A stretch of DNA of 64,000 nt from Azospirillum brasilense (GTDB taxonomy: Bacteria; Pseudomonadota; Alphaproteobacteria; Azospirillales; Azospirillaceae), in assembly GCF_005222205.1 (NCBI RefSeq), contig NZ_CP032346.1, positions 496,001 through 560,000 of the forward strand. Direction: 5' to 3'. The stretch's first letter is position 1. The number at the start of each line of letters is the position of its first letter. The notes beneath the pieces were generated by a model, which did no database searches, was not told where the DNA came from, and saw only the letters and a list, made by a program, of their open reading frames with translations. Shown here piece after piece: positions 54,402-64,000 of this stretch. The position numbers and the translations under genes were made by a program.

Positions 54402-54566
54402 AGGCCCGCGACCAAGCGCTGGACAACCCCTACGAAGATCGAACTTAATTTGCCAAGCACCCGCATAAAAGGCGGTGCGTTCGCATACGAATCTCCATAT
54501 CGTAGTCGCTTCCCTCCGCGGACGGCATCGTCCGTTCCCTGCTTTCGAAACGGACGACCGCCGCAT

Positions 54567-55568
54567 ATGACTCTTGCCCAGCTCACCCGATTGCGCGGGC
54601 ACACGGGTTTGGGGTTCACGTTCGCTCTGGCGACCTTTGTCGTCGCCCTGGTGGCGCGTCTTGCGTTGGACGACCGGTTGCCGGCGGGCTTCCCGTTTCT
54701 GACCTTCTTCCCGGCGGTCATCGTCACAACCTTCCTTGCCGGCCTGTGGCCGGGCATCCTGACCGCACTGCTGAGCGGGCTGGCCTCCTGGTACTTCTTC
54801 CTCGGCCCCAGCCACTCGCTGGAACTGGCGCCCGGCAGCGCGCTGGCTCTGGGCTTCTTCGGGCTGGTCGTGGTGGTGGACATCGCCGTGATCCACGTCA
54901 TGAACGTCGCGCTGGAGCGGCTGGCCGAGGAGCGCAACCGCAGCGCCCGCCTGACACAGCAGACCCAGGTGATGTTCAGCGAGCTCCAGCACCGCGTCTC
55001 GAACAACCTTCAGCTCGCCTCTTCGCTGATCGCGATCCAGAGGTCCAAGGTGAAGGATCCCGAAGCCCGCCGCGCGCTGGAGGAAGCCTCCGGACGGCTC
55101 TCCACCCTGGGCCGCCTGCACCGCCGGCTCCACGCGCCCCACGACGGGACGATGGACATGGAGCCGTTCCTGCGTGAGCTGTGCGAGGACATCCTCAAGA
55201 CCTCCGGGGCGGAGCGGATCGACTGCACGGTCAGCGCCGCCGAGTCCGACCTGCCGCCGGACACTCTGATCCCGCTCGCCCTGATCCTTACCGAACTGGT
55301 CAGCAATGCCCTGGAGCATGGTTTCCCCAACGGCGAGGCCGGACGGATCGGTGTCGACCTGCAGTCCCGCGATGGAGAAGTGGTGCTGACGGTGAGCGAC
55401 GACGGTGCGGGACTTCCCGAGGGCTTCACCTTGACGCGCCCCTCCAGCCTCGGCCTGAAGATCGTCAGCTCGCTGGCCGCCCAGATCGGCGGAAGCTTCA
55501 GCATGACCGGAGCGCGCGGCCAGGGCACCACGGCCCGGCTGGTTCTTTCCCAGACCACAGCGTCCTGA
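54567..55568 (+). CDS. HisKA_2-type sensor histidine kinase with DUF4118 membrane domain
   Basis: Kinase of 333 residues. Residues 10-115 carry three to four transmembrane helices with the KdpD-like DUF4118 pattern (LPAGFPFLTFFPAVIVTTFLAGLWPGILTALLSGL). The phospho-acceptor domain is of the HisKA_2 type, with ELQHRVSNNLQLASSL, followed by HATPase motifs (LTELVSNALEHGF, DDGAGLP, SLGLKIVSSL). This family often works in the alphaproteobacterial general stress pathway or light sensing; no PAS/LOV domain is present. The start at 54567 is an estimate without a clear SD; an in-frame TTG at 54450 is the alternative. Confidence 0.88.
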   Translation: MTLAQLTRLRGHTGLGFTFALATFVVALVARLALDDRLPAGFPFLTFFPAVIVTTFLAGLWPGILTALLSGLASWYFFLGPSHSLELAPGSALALGFFGLVVVVDIAVIHVMNVALERLAEERNRSARLTQQTQVMFSELQHRVSNNLQLASSLIAIQRSKVKDPEARRALEEASGRLSTLGRLHRRLHAPHDGTMDMEPFLRELCEDILKTSGAERIDCTVSAAESDLPPDTLIPLALILTELVSNALEHGFPNGEAGRIGVDLQSRDGEVVLTVSDDGAGLPEGFTLTRPSSLGLKIVSSLAAQIGGSFSMTGARGQGTTARLVLSQTTAS

Positions 55569-55615
55569 CGGGCATCGGTGGACAGGGACCTGGCGTTCCG
55601 GCAAAAGTCGCGCCC

Positions 55616-56578
55616 ATGCCCATCCTCTCGACCTCATCCGCATCGGCGGCCCCGGCGACCATGACGGCGCGGCGCGTCGGCGTCATCGACCTGGCGCGCG
55701 GCGTGGCACTGCTCGCCATGGCCGTCTATCACGGCTCCTGGGACCTGACCTATCTGGGGCTGGCCGATTTCGACCTGTTCGGCGATCCGCTGTGGCTCGC
55801 CGCGCGCACCGGCATCCTCGGCAGCTTCCTGGCCCTGTCCGGCCTCAGCCTCACCTTGGCGGCGCAGGGCGGGATCGATCGACGCCGTTTCCTGCGGCGC
55901 CTCGCCCTGCTCGTCCTGGCCGCGGCCGGCGTGTCGGCGGTGTCGTTGGCGATGTTTCCCGACAGCCCGATTTTCTTCGGCGTTCTGCATCATATGGCGG
56001 TGGCGAGCCTGCTCGGCCTCGCGCTGCTGCGCCTGCCCTGGCCGATTCTCCTGTTGCTCGGCGTGGCGGTGATCGCGTTGGGCGAAACGGTCGCCCTGCC
56101 TCTGTTCGACGAGCCGTGGCTGCGCTGGATCGGGCTGATGACCTTCGCGCCGGAATCGAACGACTACGTGCCGCTCTTTCCCTGGTTCGGCGGCTTCCTG
56201 TTCGGGATGGCCCTGGGGCGGGTGTGGCGTCCCGGTCCGGCCGAGACTCCGGGCGGGGCGGTCGGCCGCGGATTCGCCTGGGCGGGGCGGCACAGCCTGG
56301 CTTTCTATCTGCTGCACCAGCCCGTGCTGTTCGGCCTGCTGTCGCTGCTGGCGCTCGGGATCGGCGCCGACCCGGCCGATGTCCGCAGCTTCCAGACCTC
56401 CTGCGTGGCGACCTGCACCGCCAGCGGCGGCGAGATGGCGCACTGCACCGCCACCTGCCGCTGCGTGTCGGACGACCTGAACAGGGCCGGCCTGTGGTCC
56501 GACTTCGTCCACGACCGGCTGACCGCCGACAGCGCCCGCAAGGTCGACGGTGTAATTCAAAGCTGCGGCAGCCGCTGA
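55616..56578 (+). CDS. DUF1624 acyltransferase-like membrane protein with Cys-rich tail
   Basis: Protein of 320 residues with seven to eight transmembrane helices and the DUF1624/heparan-alpha-glucosaminide acetyltransferase-like pattern: VIDLARGVALLAMAVYHGSWDL at the N-terminus and GRHSLAFYLLHQPVLFGLL near residue 230. The C-terminal 60 residues follow the last helix and contain seven cysteines (two clusters, then one near the end). The substrate is unknown. The start at 55616 lacks a strong SD; ATG 55661 (MTARRVG) is the alternative. Confidence 0.8.
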   Translation: MPILSTSSASAAPATMTARRVGVIDLARGVALLAMAVYHGSWDLTYLGLADFDLFGDPLWLAARTGILGSFLALSGLSLTLAAQGGIDRRRFLRRLALLVLAAAGVSAVSLAMFPDSPIFFGVLHHMAVASLLGLALLRLPWPILLLLGVAVIALGETVALPLFDEPWLRWIGLMTFAPESNDYVPLFPWFGGFLFGMALGRVWRPGPAETPGGAVGRGFAWAGRHSLAFYLLHQPVLFGLLSLLALGIGADPADVRSFQTSCVATCTASGGEMAHCTATCRCVSDDLNRAGLWSDFVHDRLTADSARKVDGVIQSCGSR

Positions 56579-56588
56579 CCGGAAAACA

Positions 56589-57596
56589 CTACGCCCGGCG
56601 CTTGCCCACCGTGTCGGCGACGTAGGCGTCCCGGTGGCCCATCGGCTTCGGACCCCTCCCGTCCTCCTCCGTGGTGTCGCGGGCGGTCTGGTGCTCGATC
56701 TCCGCGTTCAGCTCCGCCCCCATCAGGATCACGTAGGAGGTCAGGTTGAACCACAGCAGCAGAACCACGCCCGCACCGACCGACCCGTAGGTCTGGTTGT
56801 AGCTGCCGAAGTTCGCGACATAGACCGAGAAGCCCACCGAGGCGATGATCCACAGCGCCGTGGCGATGGCCGATCCCCAGGTGACCCAGCGCCATTTCGG
56901 CTGCCGCCGGTCCGGGCCGTAGCGGTAGAGCACGGCAAGCGCCAGCACGATCGCCACCGCCAGGATGGGCCAGCGCGCGAGGCTGGCGGCCCAGCCGATC
57001 GGGGTGTCCCGCAGGCCAAGGAAATTGATGGCCGCCGGCACCGCCACGATCATCGCCAGCGTCACGATCACGAAGACCAGACCGGCCAGCGTCAACAGCA
57101 GCGACAGGACGGCGAGCCAGAAGAAGCTGCGCCGCTCTTCCTCGCCATAGGCGATGTTCAGAGCGGTGAGCAGGGAATTGGTGCCGCGCGACGCGCTCCA
57201 CAGCGTCAGGACGAGGCCGAACAGGACGCCGAAGCCCAGACCTTCCTGTGGTGCCGACGCCACATTGCGCGCCTGATCGCGCAGCACGTTCAGCGCTTCC
57301 GGCGGCAGAAGGCCGGCCAGCTGGTTGACCTGCTGCTCCACCCCCGCCGGGTCGAAAACCAAGCCGTACAGCGAGACCAGGGCGGCGATGGCCGGGAAAA
57401 TGGCGAACAGCGCGTAGTAGGCGACCCCCGCCGCCACGATGGAGATGTTATCCTTGCCCTGCTCTTCCCAGGTGCGCCAGAGGATGTCCTTCCAGCCCGC
57501 CTTGGGAATGTCGGAGGGCCGGACCGCCGACCGCCCCCGTCCTCCCATCTCGACGCGCGGATACTGGTTGCGATGGCGACGGCTCAGCCCCAACAT
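56589..57596 (-). CDS. YihY/virulence factor BrkB family membrane protein
   Basis: Inner-membrane protein of 335 residues with six hydrophobic helices. Family blocks are NISIVAAGVAYYALFAIFPAIAALVSLYGL and GSVGAGVVLLLWFNLTSYVILMGAELNAEIE. The function of the family is not settled; the old RNase BN assignment is wrong for it. GAGGGAGGGG precedes the ATG. It starts 10 bp after the DUF3618/DUF2383 gene, so both form an operon under the EcfG-like element at 58479-58504. Confidence 0.92.
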   Translation of the reverse strand: MLGLSRRHRNQYPRVEMGGRGRSAVRPSDIPKAGWKDILWRTWEEQGKDNISIVAAGVAYYALFAIFPAIAALVSLYGLVFDPAGVEQQVNQLAGLLPPEALNVLRDQARNVASAPQEGLGFGVLFGLVLTLWSASRGTNSLLTALNIAYGEEERRSFFWLAVLSLLLTLAGLVFVIVTLAMIVAVPAAINFLGLRDTPIGWAASLARWPILAVAIVLALAVLYRYGPDRRQPKWRWVTWGSAIATALWIIASVGFSVYVANFGSYNQTYGSVGAGVVLLLWFNLTSYVILMGAELNAEIEHQTARDTTEEDGRGPKPMGHRDAYVADTVGKRRA

Positions 57597-57606
57597 GCCC
57601 CCTCCC

Positions 57607-58443
57607 TCACGCGACCGCTTCGCGCAGGGCGCCGACGCGGTGGCGCACCGTCTCGATCTCGTGGAAATGGGCGCCGACGATCACCGTCAGCTCCTCGGGA
57701 AGCTCTTCGTGCAGACTGTTGCGGAACAGCCCGAGCGTGCCCTCCACGCCGCTTTCCAGCCCACGAAGCAGCCCGCCGCGCGTCCGCGCACCGCCCAGTT
57801 CGGTATCAAGCTCGCGCCACACCGCGTGAACCGGAGCCCGCAGATCGCGGCCACCGCCGCGGCGCACCAGCTCCGCCTCCAGGGCGGCGGCGCTGCGGTC
57901 GAACTGGCTGGCCACCTGGGTCAGCCGCGCCGTCAGATCGGGATCGTGAAGAACCATCTCGGCTTGGCGGAAGCCGACGGCGCCCTGCCGGCAGGCGGCG
58001 ACCAGAACGCTCAGCACATCCTGGGTTGTCCCATCGGCGGCCTGCCCCGCGGCGGCTCCTGGGACGGCCGGCTCGACCTCCGGCGTGCGCGACACCGTCC
58101 AGGCGAACCACAGGGCGCCCGCAGCCACCAGAGCCAGCGGCCAGGGATTGGAGCGGATGGCGCGGGCGACGCGCGACGGGTTGCCCTCGACCACGTCCCG
58201 CACCACTTCGATGACACCGCCCGACATCTGTCCAGGGGACAGGCGGAACTCGATTTCGTCGAGAACCGCATCCATGCGACCGCGGATGGCGTGGATATCC
58301 TGTTCGATCTCGTCTTTTCCACGCCGGCCGGGTGGCAATGCCGGGGTGTCGGCCAGGGTTTCGGATGTGGGTGCGGTGCTTGCTGTGTTACCCGTCGCGA
58401 CGCCGCTCTTGGTGTCGGCGTACGGATCGGTGGCTCGGTTCAT
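57607..58443 (-). CDS. DUF3618 plus DUF2383-like stress protein
   Basis: Protein of 278 residues. After a variable N-terminus, residues 42-75 (RGKDEIEQDIHAIRGRMDAVLDEIE) match DUF3618, and one hydrophobic helix follows (PLALVAAGALWFAWTV). The C-terminal 135 residues (LSVLVAACRQGAVGFRQAEMVL ... SQFDRSAAALEAELVRRGG) follow the four-helix DUF2383/PA2169 pattern. The ATG at 58443 has GGGGGAG 8 nt upstream. It is operonic with YihY and shares the DUF3618 domain with the gene at 7590. Confidence 0.8.
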   Translation of the reverse strand: MNRATDPYADTKSGVATGNTASTAPTSETLADTPALPPGRRGKDEIEQDIHAIRGRMDAVLDEIEFRLSPGQMSGGVIEVVRDVVEGNPSRVARAIRSNPWPLALVAAGALWFAWTVSRTPEVEPAVPGAAAGQAADGTTQDVLSVLVAACRQGAVGFRQAEMVLHDPDLTARLTQVASQFDRSAAALEAELVRRGGGRDLRAPVHAVWRELDTELGGARTRGGLLRGLESGVEGTLGLFRNSLHEELPEELTVIVGAHFHEIETVRHRVGALREAVA

Positions 58444-58478
58444 GCCGGCGACTCCCCCTCTTGACGCTGCCGCCAAGC

Positions 58479-58504
58479 AACACCGGAAGTTGGCCGAAGG
58501 TTCC
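58479..58504 (-). promoter_or_regulatory. EcfG-like promoter candidate GGAAC-N17-TGTT
   Basis: On the minus strand, GGAAC (58504-58500), 17 nt, then TGTT (58482-58479), 36 bp before the ATG at 58443. It is the same form as the element at 6044-6069, in front of another DUF3618-containing operon. Confidence 0.45.
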
Positions 58505-58584
58505 GGCTCGCTGCCGGGGTGACACGAGGGATCGCCCGCCCGATCTTTTTAAACAGCGGCGACCGAGAGCGGTACTCCATCCCT

Positions 58585-58610
58585 TGCAAACTGCCATAAA
58601 GCGGTTTGCA
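58585..58610. repeat. Hairpin TGCAAACTGC / GCGGTTTGCA
   Basis: A 10-bp stem with one T-G pair and a CATAAA loop lies about 50 nt past the tRNA-Lys 3' end on the minus strand. It has no U-tract; it may be a processing or termination structure for the tRNA transcript. Confidence 0.4.
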
Positions 58611-58660
58611 GAAGGAGACCGAAGCGGCGGATCGTCAGAACGCTAACCCATTGAGGGGAA

Positions 58661-58736
58661 TGGTGATCCGGGTGGGATTCGAACCCACGGCCACATGATT
58701 AAAAGTCACGTGCTCTACCGACTGAGCTACCGGATC
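58661..58736 (-). tRNA. tRNA-Lys (anticodon UUU), CCA encoded
   Basis: Cloverleaf of 76 nt including the encoded 3' CCA. The acceptor stem GATCCGG (5' end at 58736) pairs with CCGGATC. The anticodon loop CTTTTAA has UUU at 58703-58701, on a CGTGA/TCATG stem. The T-loop GGTTCGAATCC and D-arm AGCTCAGTCGGTAGAGC are canonical, and the discriminator is A. It is a single isolated tRNA gene between the stress operon and coaD, with no integrase or attachment duplication nearby. Confidence 0.98.
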
Positions 58737-58857
58737 ACAGAAGCATACGGCCTGTTGCCGATGCGGGGCGCAACATAGGGGGCGGTGACGCCCCGGTCAA
58801 CAGCGGGGTTGGGCGGAGCGCACAAAAATTTCGCTATCCGCCGCGGCCCCGGCGCCG

Positions 58858-62250
<3,393 letters not shown>

Positions 62251-62275
62251 GGAGACAAACTCATTCTACGGGCTG

Positions 62276-62340
62276 CGGCGATGCTCGGTGTTCAGCGCTT
62301 GCTGTTCAACGCTCTCGGTTCAACACTTAAGGCTCAACGG
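62276..62340 (-). repeat. 14-bp periodic direct repeats in the gyrA leader
   Basis: On the plus strand, units start at 62290, 62304, 62318 and 62332, exactly 14 bp apart, sharing G(T/C)TCA(A/G)C. On the minus strand this is (G)TTGAAC-type repeated four times, 40-90 bp upstream of the gyrA start. The other seven bases of each unit vary. Confidence 0.6.
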
Positions 62341-62450
62341 TGATCGTCCGCACGGCCCTTCGGGCCGCTGCATGTAATATAAGAATTCCTATCAGCTTTC
62401 GCATGTGCACACAACGCTCCGGCAGTCCCACGATTTCTGGCCTTTGCAGG

Positions 62451-63830
62451 TCAATGGCCTCCGGCCTTTGCAGGACGAGGGCGGCTCAACAGCGCAAAGC
62501 GCAGCGAAAGGATGGTCACGGATACCACACTGGCGATCAAAATTCCCTCAAAAAGACCACGCGCGCCGCGGTCCAGCCCGAAGGCGAGCAAGGCCGACAC
62601 CGGAATCATCACCACCGCGTAGGAGATGAAGTGCAGCGCGGTGGGGACCCAGGCGTCGCCGCGCCCGCGCAGCGCGTTCGCCATGACCACCTGCCCGCCG
62701 TCCGCCACCAGGACCCAGGCGGTGAAGGCGATCAGCGGCGCCACCGCGGCGATCAGCTCGGGATCGGCGCTGTAGATCGCCGCCAGCGGCTCCGGCATCC
62801 AGCGGTAGAGCACCCCGACTCCGGCCAGGATCAGGCTGGTCACCGCCAGCCCCGTCCAGCCGGCCAGCGCCATGTCCAGCGGGTCGCGCCGGCCATAGGC
62901 CACCCCCACCCGCACCGCCGTGGCCGAGGCCAGCCCGACCGCCGCCATGAAGGGCAGCGCCGTGAGGTTCAGACCGACCGTGTAGGCGCCGAGCGCCAGC
63001 GGCGAGATCATCCCGGCGAACAGGCCCAAGGTGGCGAAGGCGCCGCTTTCCACGCCCAGGCTGACCCCGGCGGCGTAGCCGAGATGGCGCTGCTTGCGGC
63101 TGCCGCTCCACCAGTCGCGGACCGGGTCGCGCACCGCCCAGCGGGCATGGTCGCTCATGTGCCAGGCGTAGAAGGCCAGGCCGAGCCCCATCCCCCAGCG
63201 CACCGCCGTGGTCGCCCAGGCCGAGCCGACCGCCCCCAGCGCCGGGAAGCCGCCATGCCCCCAGACCAGCATCCAGGCGAGCAGCGCGTTCAGGAGATTG
63301 CCGAGGATCATCGCCACCATGCCCGGCACGGGCCTCTTCAGCCCCTCCAGGAAGAAGCCGGTGGCGACGTACAGCATCATGCCCGGCATGCCGAAGCCGA
63401 GCACCGCCATCACCTGCCCGCCGCCCGCCGCCAGATCGGCGGACTGGCCGGTCAGGCGGAAGAAGGGCTCGCCGGCCAGCGAGGCCAGGGCGAAGAGGAT
63501 GCCGAGCAGCAGCGCGTAGGGAATCGCCCGGCGCCAGACGCGCCCGCATTCGGCGTCCTGGCCGGCGCCAAGGGCGTGCGCGGTCACCGCCACCACGCCC
63601 ATCATCAGCCCCACGCCGGTGGTGACCAGCAGGTTCGCCGGCAGATGGGCCAGCCCGTAATAGGCCAGCTCCTGCGCGCTGTAGCGGCCGACGATGGCCG
63701 TATCGACCGCCATCATGACGACCAGCCCGGCGCGCGAGACGATGACCGGGGCGGCCAGCCGCAGCAGTTCACCGGCGTGGGTGCGCAGGCGGTCGGCCAG
63801 GAGAGGGGCGGGAATCGCGTGGTCAGGCAT
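62451..63830 (-). CDS. MATE-family efflux transporter
   Basis: Membrane exporter of 459 residues with twelve hydrophobic helices in two MatE repeats. The first repeat is ELLRLAAPVIVSRAGLVVMMAVDTAIVGRYS, with TAHALGAGQ after helix 2-3. The second is GVSLGVESGAFATLGLFAG and LNLTALPFMAAVGLASATAVRVGVAYGR. It belongs to the NorM-like group, exporting cationic compounds by Na+ or H+ antiport; the substrate is unknown. The ATG at 63830 (MPDHAIPAP) is chosen for the standard N-terminus; no strong SD. It lies 200 bp upstream of gyrA on the same strand. Confidence 0.92.
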   Translation of the reverse strand: MPDHAIPAPLLADRLRTHAGELLRLAAPVIVSRAGLVVMMAVDTAIVGRYSAQELAYYGLAHLPANLLVTTGVGLMMGVVAVTAHALGAGQDAECGRVWRRAIPYALLLGILFALASLAGEPFFRLTGQSADLAAGGGQVMAVLGFGMPGMMLYVATGFFLEGLKRPVPGMVAMILGNLLNALLAWMLVWGHGGFPALGAVGSAWATTAVRWGMGLGLAFYAWHMSDHARWAVRDPVRDWWSGSRKQRHLGYAAGVSLGVESGAFATLGLFAGMISPLALGAYTVGLNLTALPFMAAVGLASATAVRVGVAYGRRDPLDMALAGWTGLAVTSLILAGVGVLYRWMPEPLAAIYSADPELIAAVAPLIAFTAWVLVADGGQVVMANALRGRGDAWVPTALHFISYAVVMIPVSALLAFGLDRGARGLFEGILIASVVSVTILSLRFALLSRPRPAKAGGH

Positions 63831-64000
63831 GATCAAGGCTGTCGGTCGCTTGTGTACGGTTGTCACCGCCGGTGGCGGAACCGGCCATCTTGACCGTGCG
63901 GCGTACCACGTCAAGTGGCGGCTTATTGTCCTTCCGCCCTGTTGCAAATCCGCCGAATGGGCCGGAACCAACGCCCGCGGCGGCGCGTTGACGAATCAAC
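63831..64000. other. Window edge, no gene recognised
   Basis: 170 bp upstream of the MATE gene. It should hold its promoter, but no convincing hexamers or coding frame were found. Confidence 0.4.

Noticed and set aside
52551-55643. 1030-residue minus-strand frame
   Set aside because: Antisense to the TPR protein and the HisKA_2 kinase; Gln/Arg/His-rich without any motif.
58661-58736. tRNA-Lys as an integration site
   Set aside because: No integrase and no duplicated tRNA 3' end was seen nearby.

Overview
The window is GC-rich, densely packed bacterial chromosome. Gene content and protein signatures point to an alphaproteobacterium of the Rhodospirillales, most like Azospirillum. The evidence is a SUF operon led by an Rrf2 regulator, a soluble NAD-linked formate dehydrogenase of the fds type, a phasin, DUF3618/DUF2934 envelope-stress proteins, and gyrA, coaD, ilvD, hflX, rimO and pepN in alphaproteobacterial form. 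This placement is inference; no rRNA or other decisive marker is present.

Layout. 1-3722: truncated Na+/H+ antiporter and a lipoprotein / response regulator / histidine kinase operon, all on the minus strand. 3723-4454: a 0.7 kb gene-free stretch with palindromes. 4455-8582: an unrecognised helical protein, divergent from a three-gene membrane/stress module. 8797-15567: complete suf operon (sufR-B-C-D-S-U-T-A) behind one promoter with an IscR-type operator. 15589-28630: housekeeping and small genes (DUF305, pepN, cytochrome c, CoxG-like, folK with a FolB-like protein, universal stress protein, a kinase/phosphotransferase fusion, PagL-like barrel, FlaF-like/DUF2934 fusion, EamA exporter). 28665-33779: 1191-residue hybrid sensor kinase divergent from a Bcr/CflA exporter. 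33911-41113: formate dehydrogenase locus (LysR regulator, fdsG-B-A, fdhD/fdsC, fdsD), followed by REP-like palindromes and a complete IS481-family insertion (41217-42243) with a 6-bp target duplication. 42273-49539: MarR, rimO, CsaA, phasin, TetR, a polytopic membrane protein and hflX. 49662-58443: DUF2934 protein, ilvD, a degenerate ATPase/TPR protein, a HisKA_2-type kinase, an acyltransferase-like membrane protein, and a YihY plus DUF3618/DUF2383 operon. 58661-63830: tRNA-Lys(UUU), coaD-gyrA and a MATE exporter.

How it works together. The suf operon supplies Fe-S clusters; consumers in the same window include FdsA/FdsB, IlvD and RimO. The formate dehydrogenase genes form a near-complete unit with a LysR-type T-N11-A palindrome before fdsG. 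A scattered set (6162-8582, 56589-58443, and possibly 49662 and 23460) looks like stress-responsive envelope genes. Two of the loci share an identical GGAAC-N17-TGTT element resembling the alphaproteobacterial EcfG promoter.

Most of the window is ordinary core chromosome. I did not find a clearly new multi-gene defence or mobile system. The best leads are the transposase whose stop codon lies in target DNA, the LysR and IscR-type operators, the FolB-like protein lacking catalytic residues, the TPR protein with an eroded ATPase site, the FlaF-like/DUF2934 fusion, and a 14-bp periodic repeat with a mini-ORF in front of a TTG-initiated gyrA.
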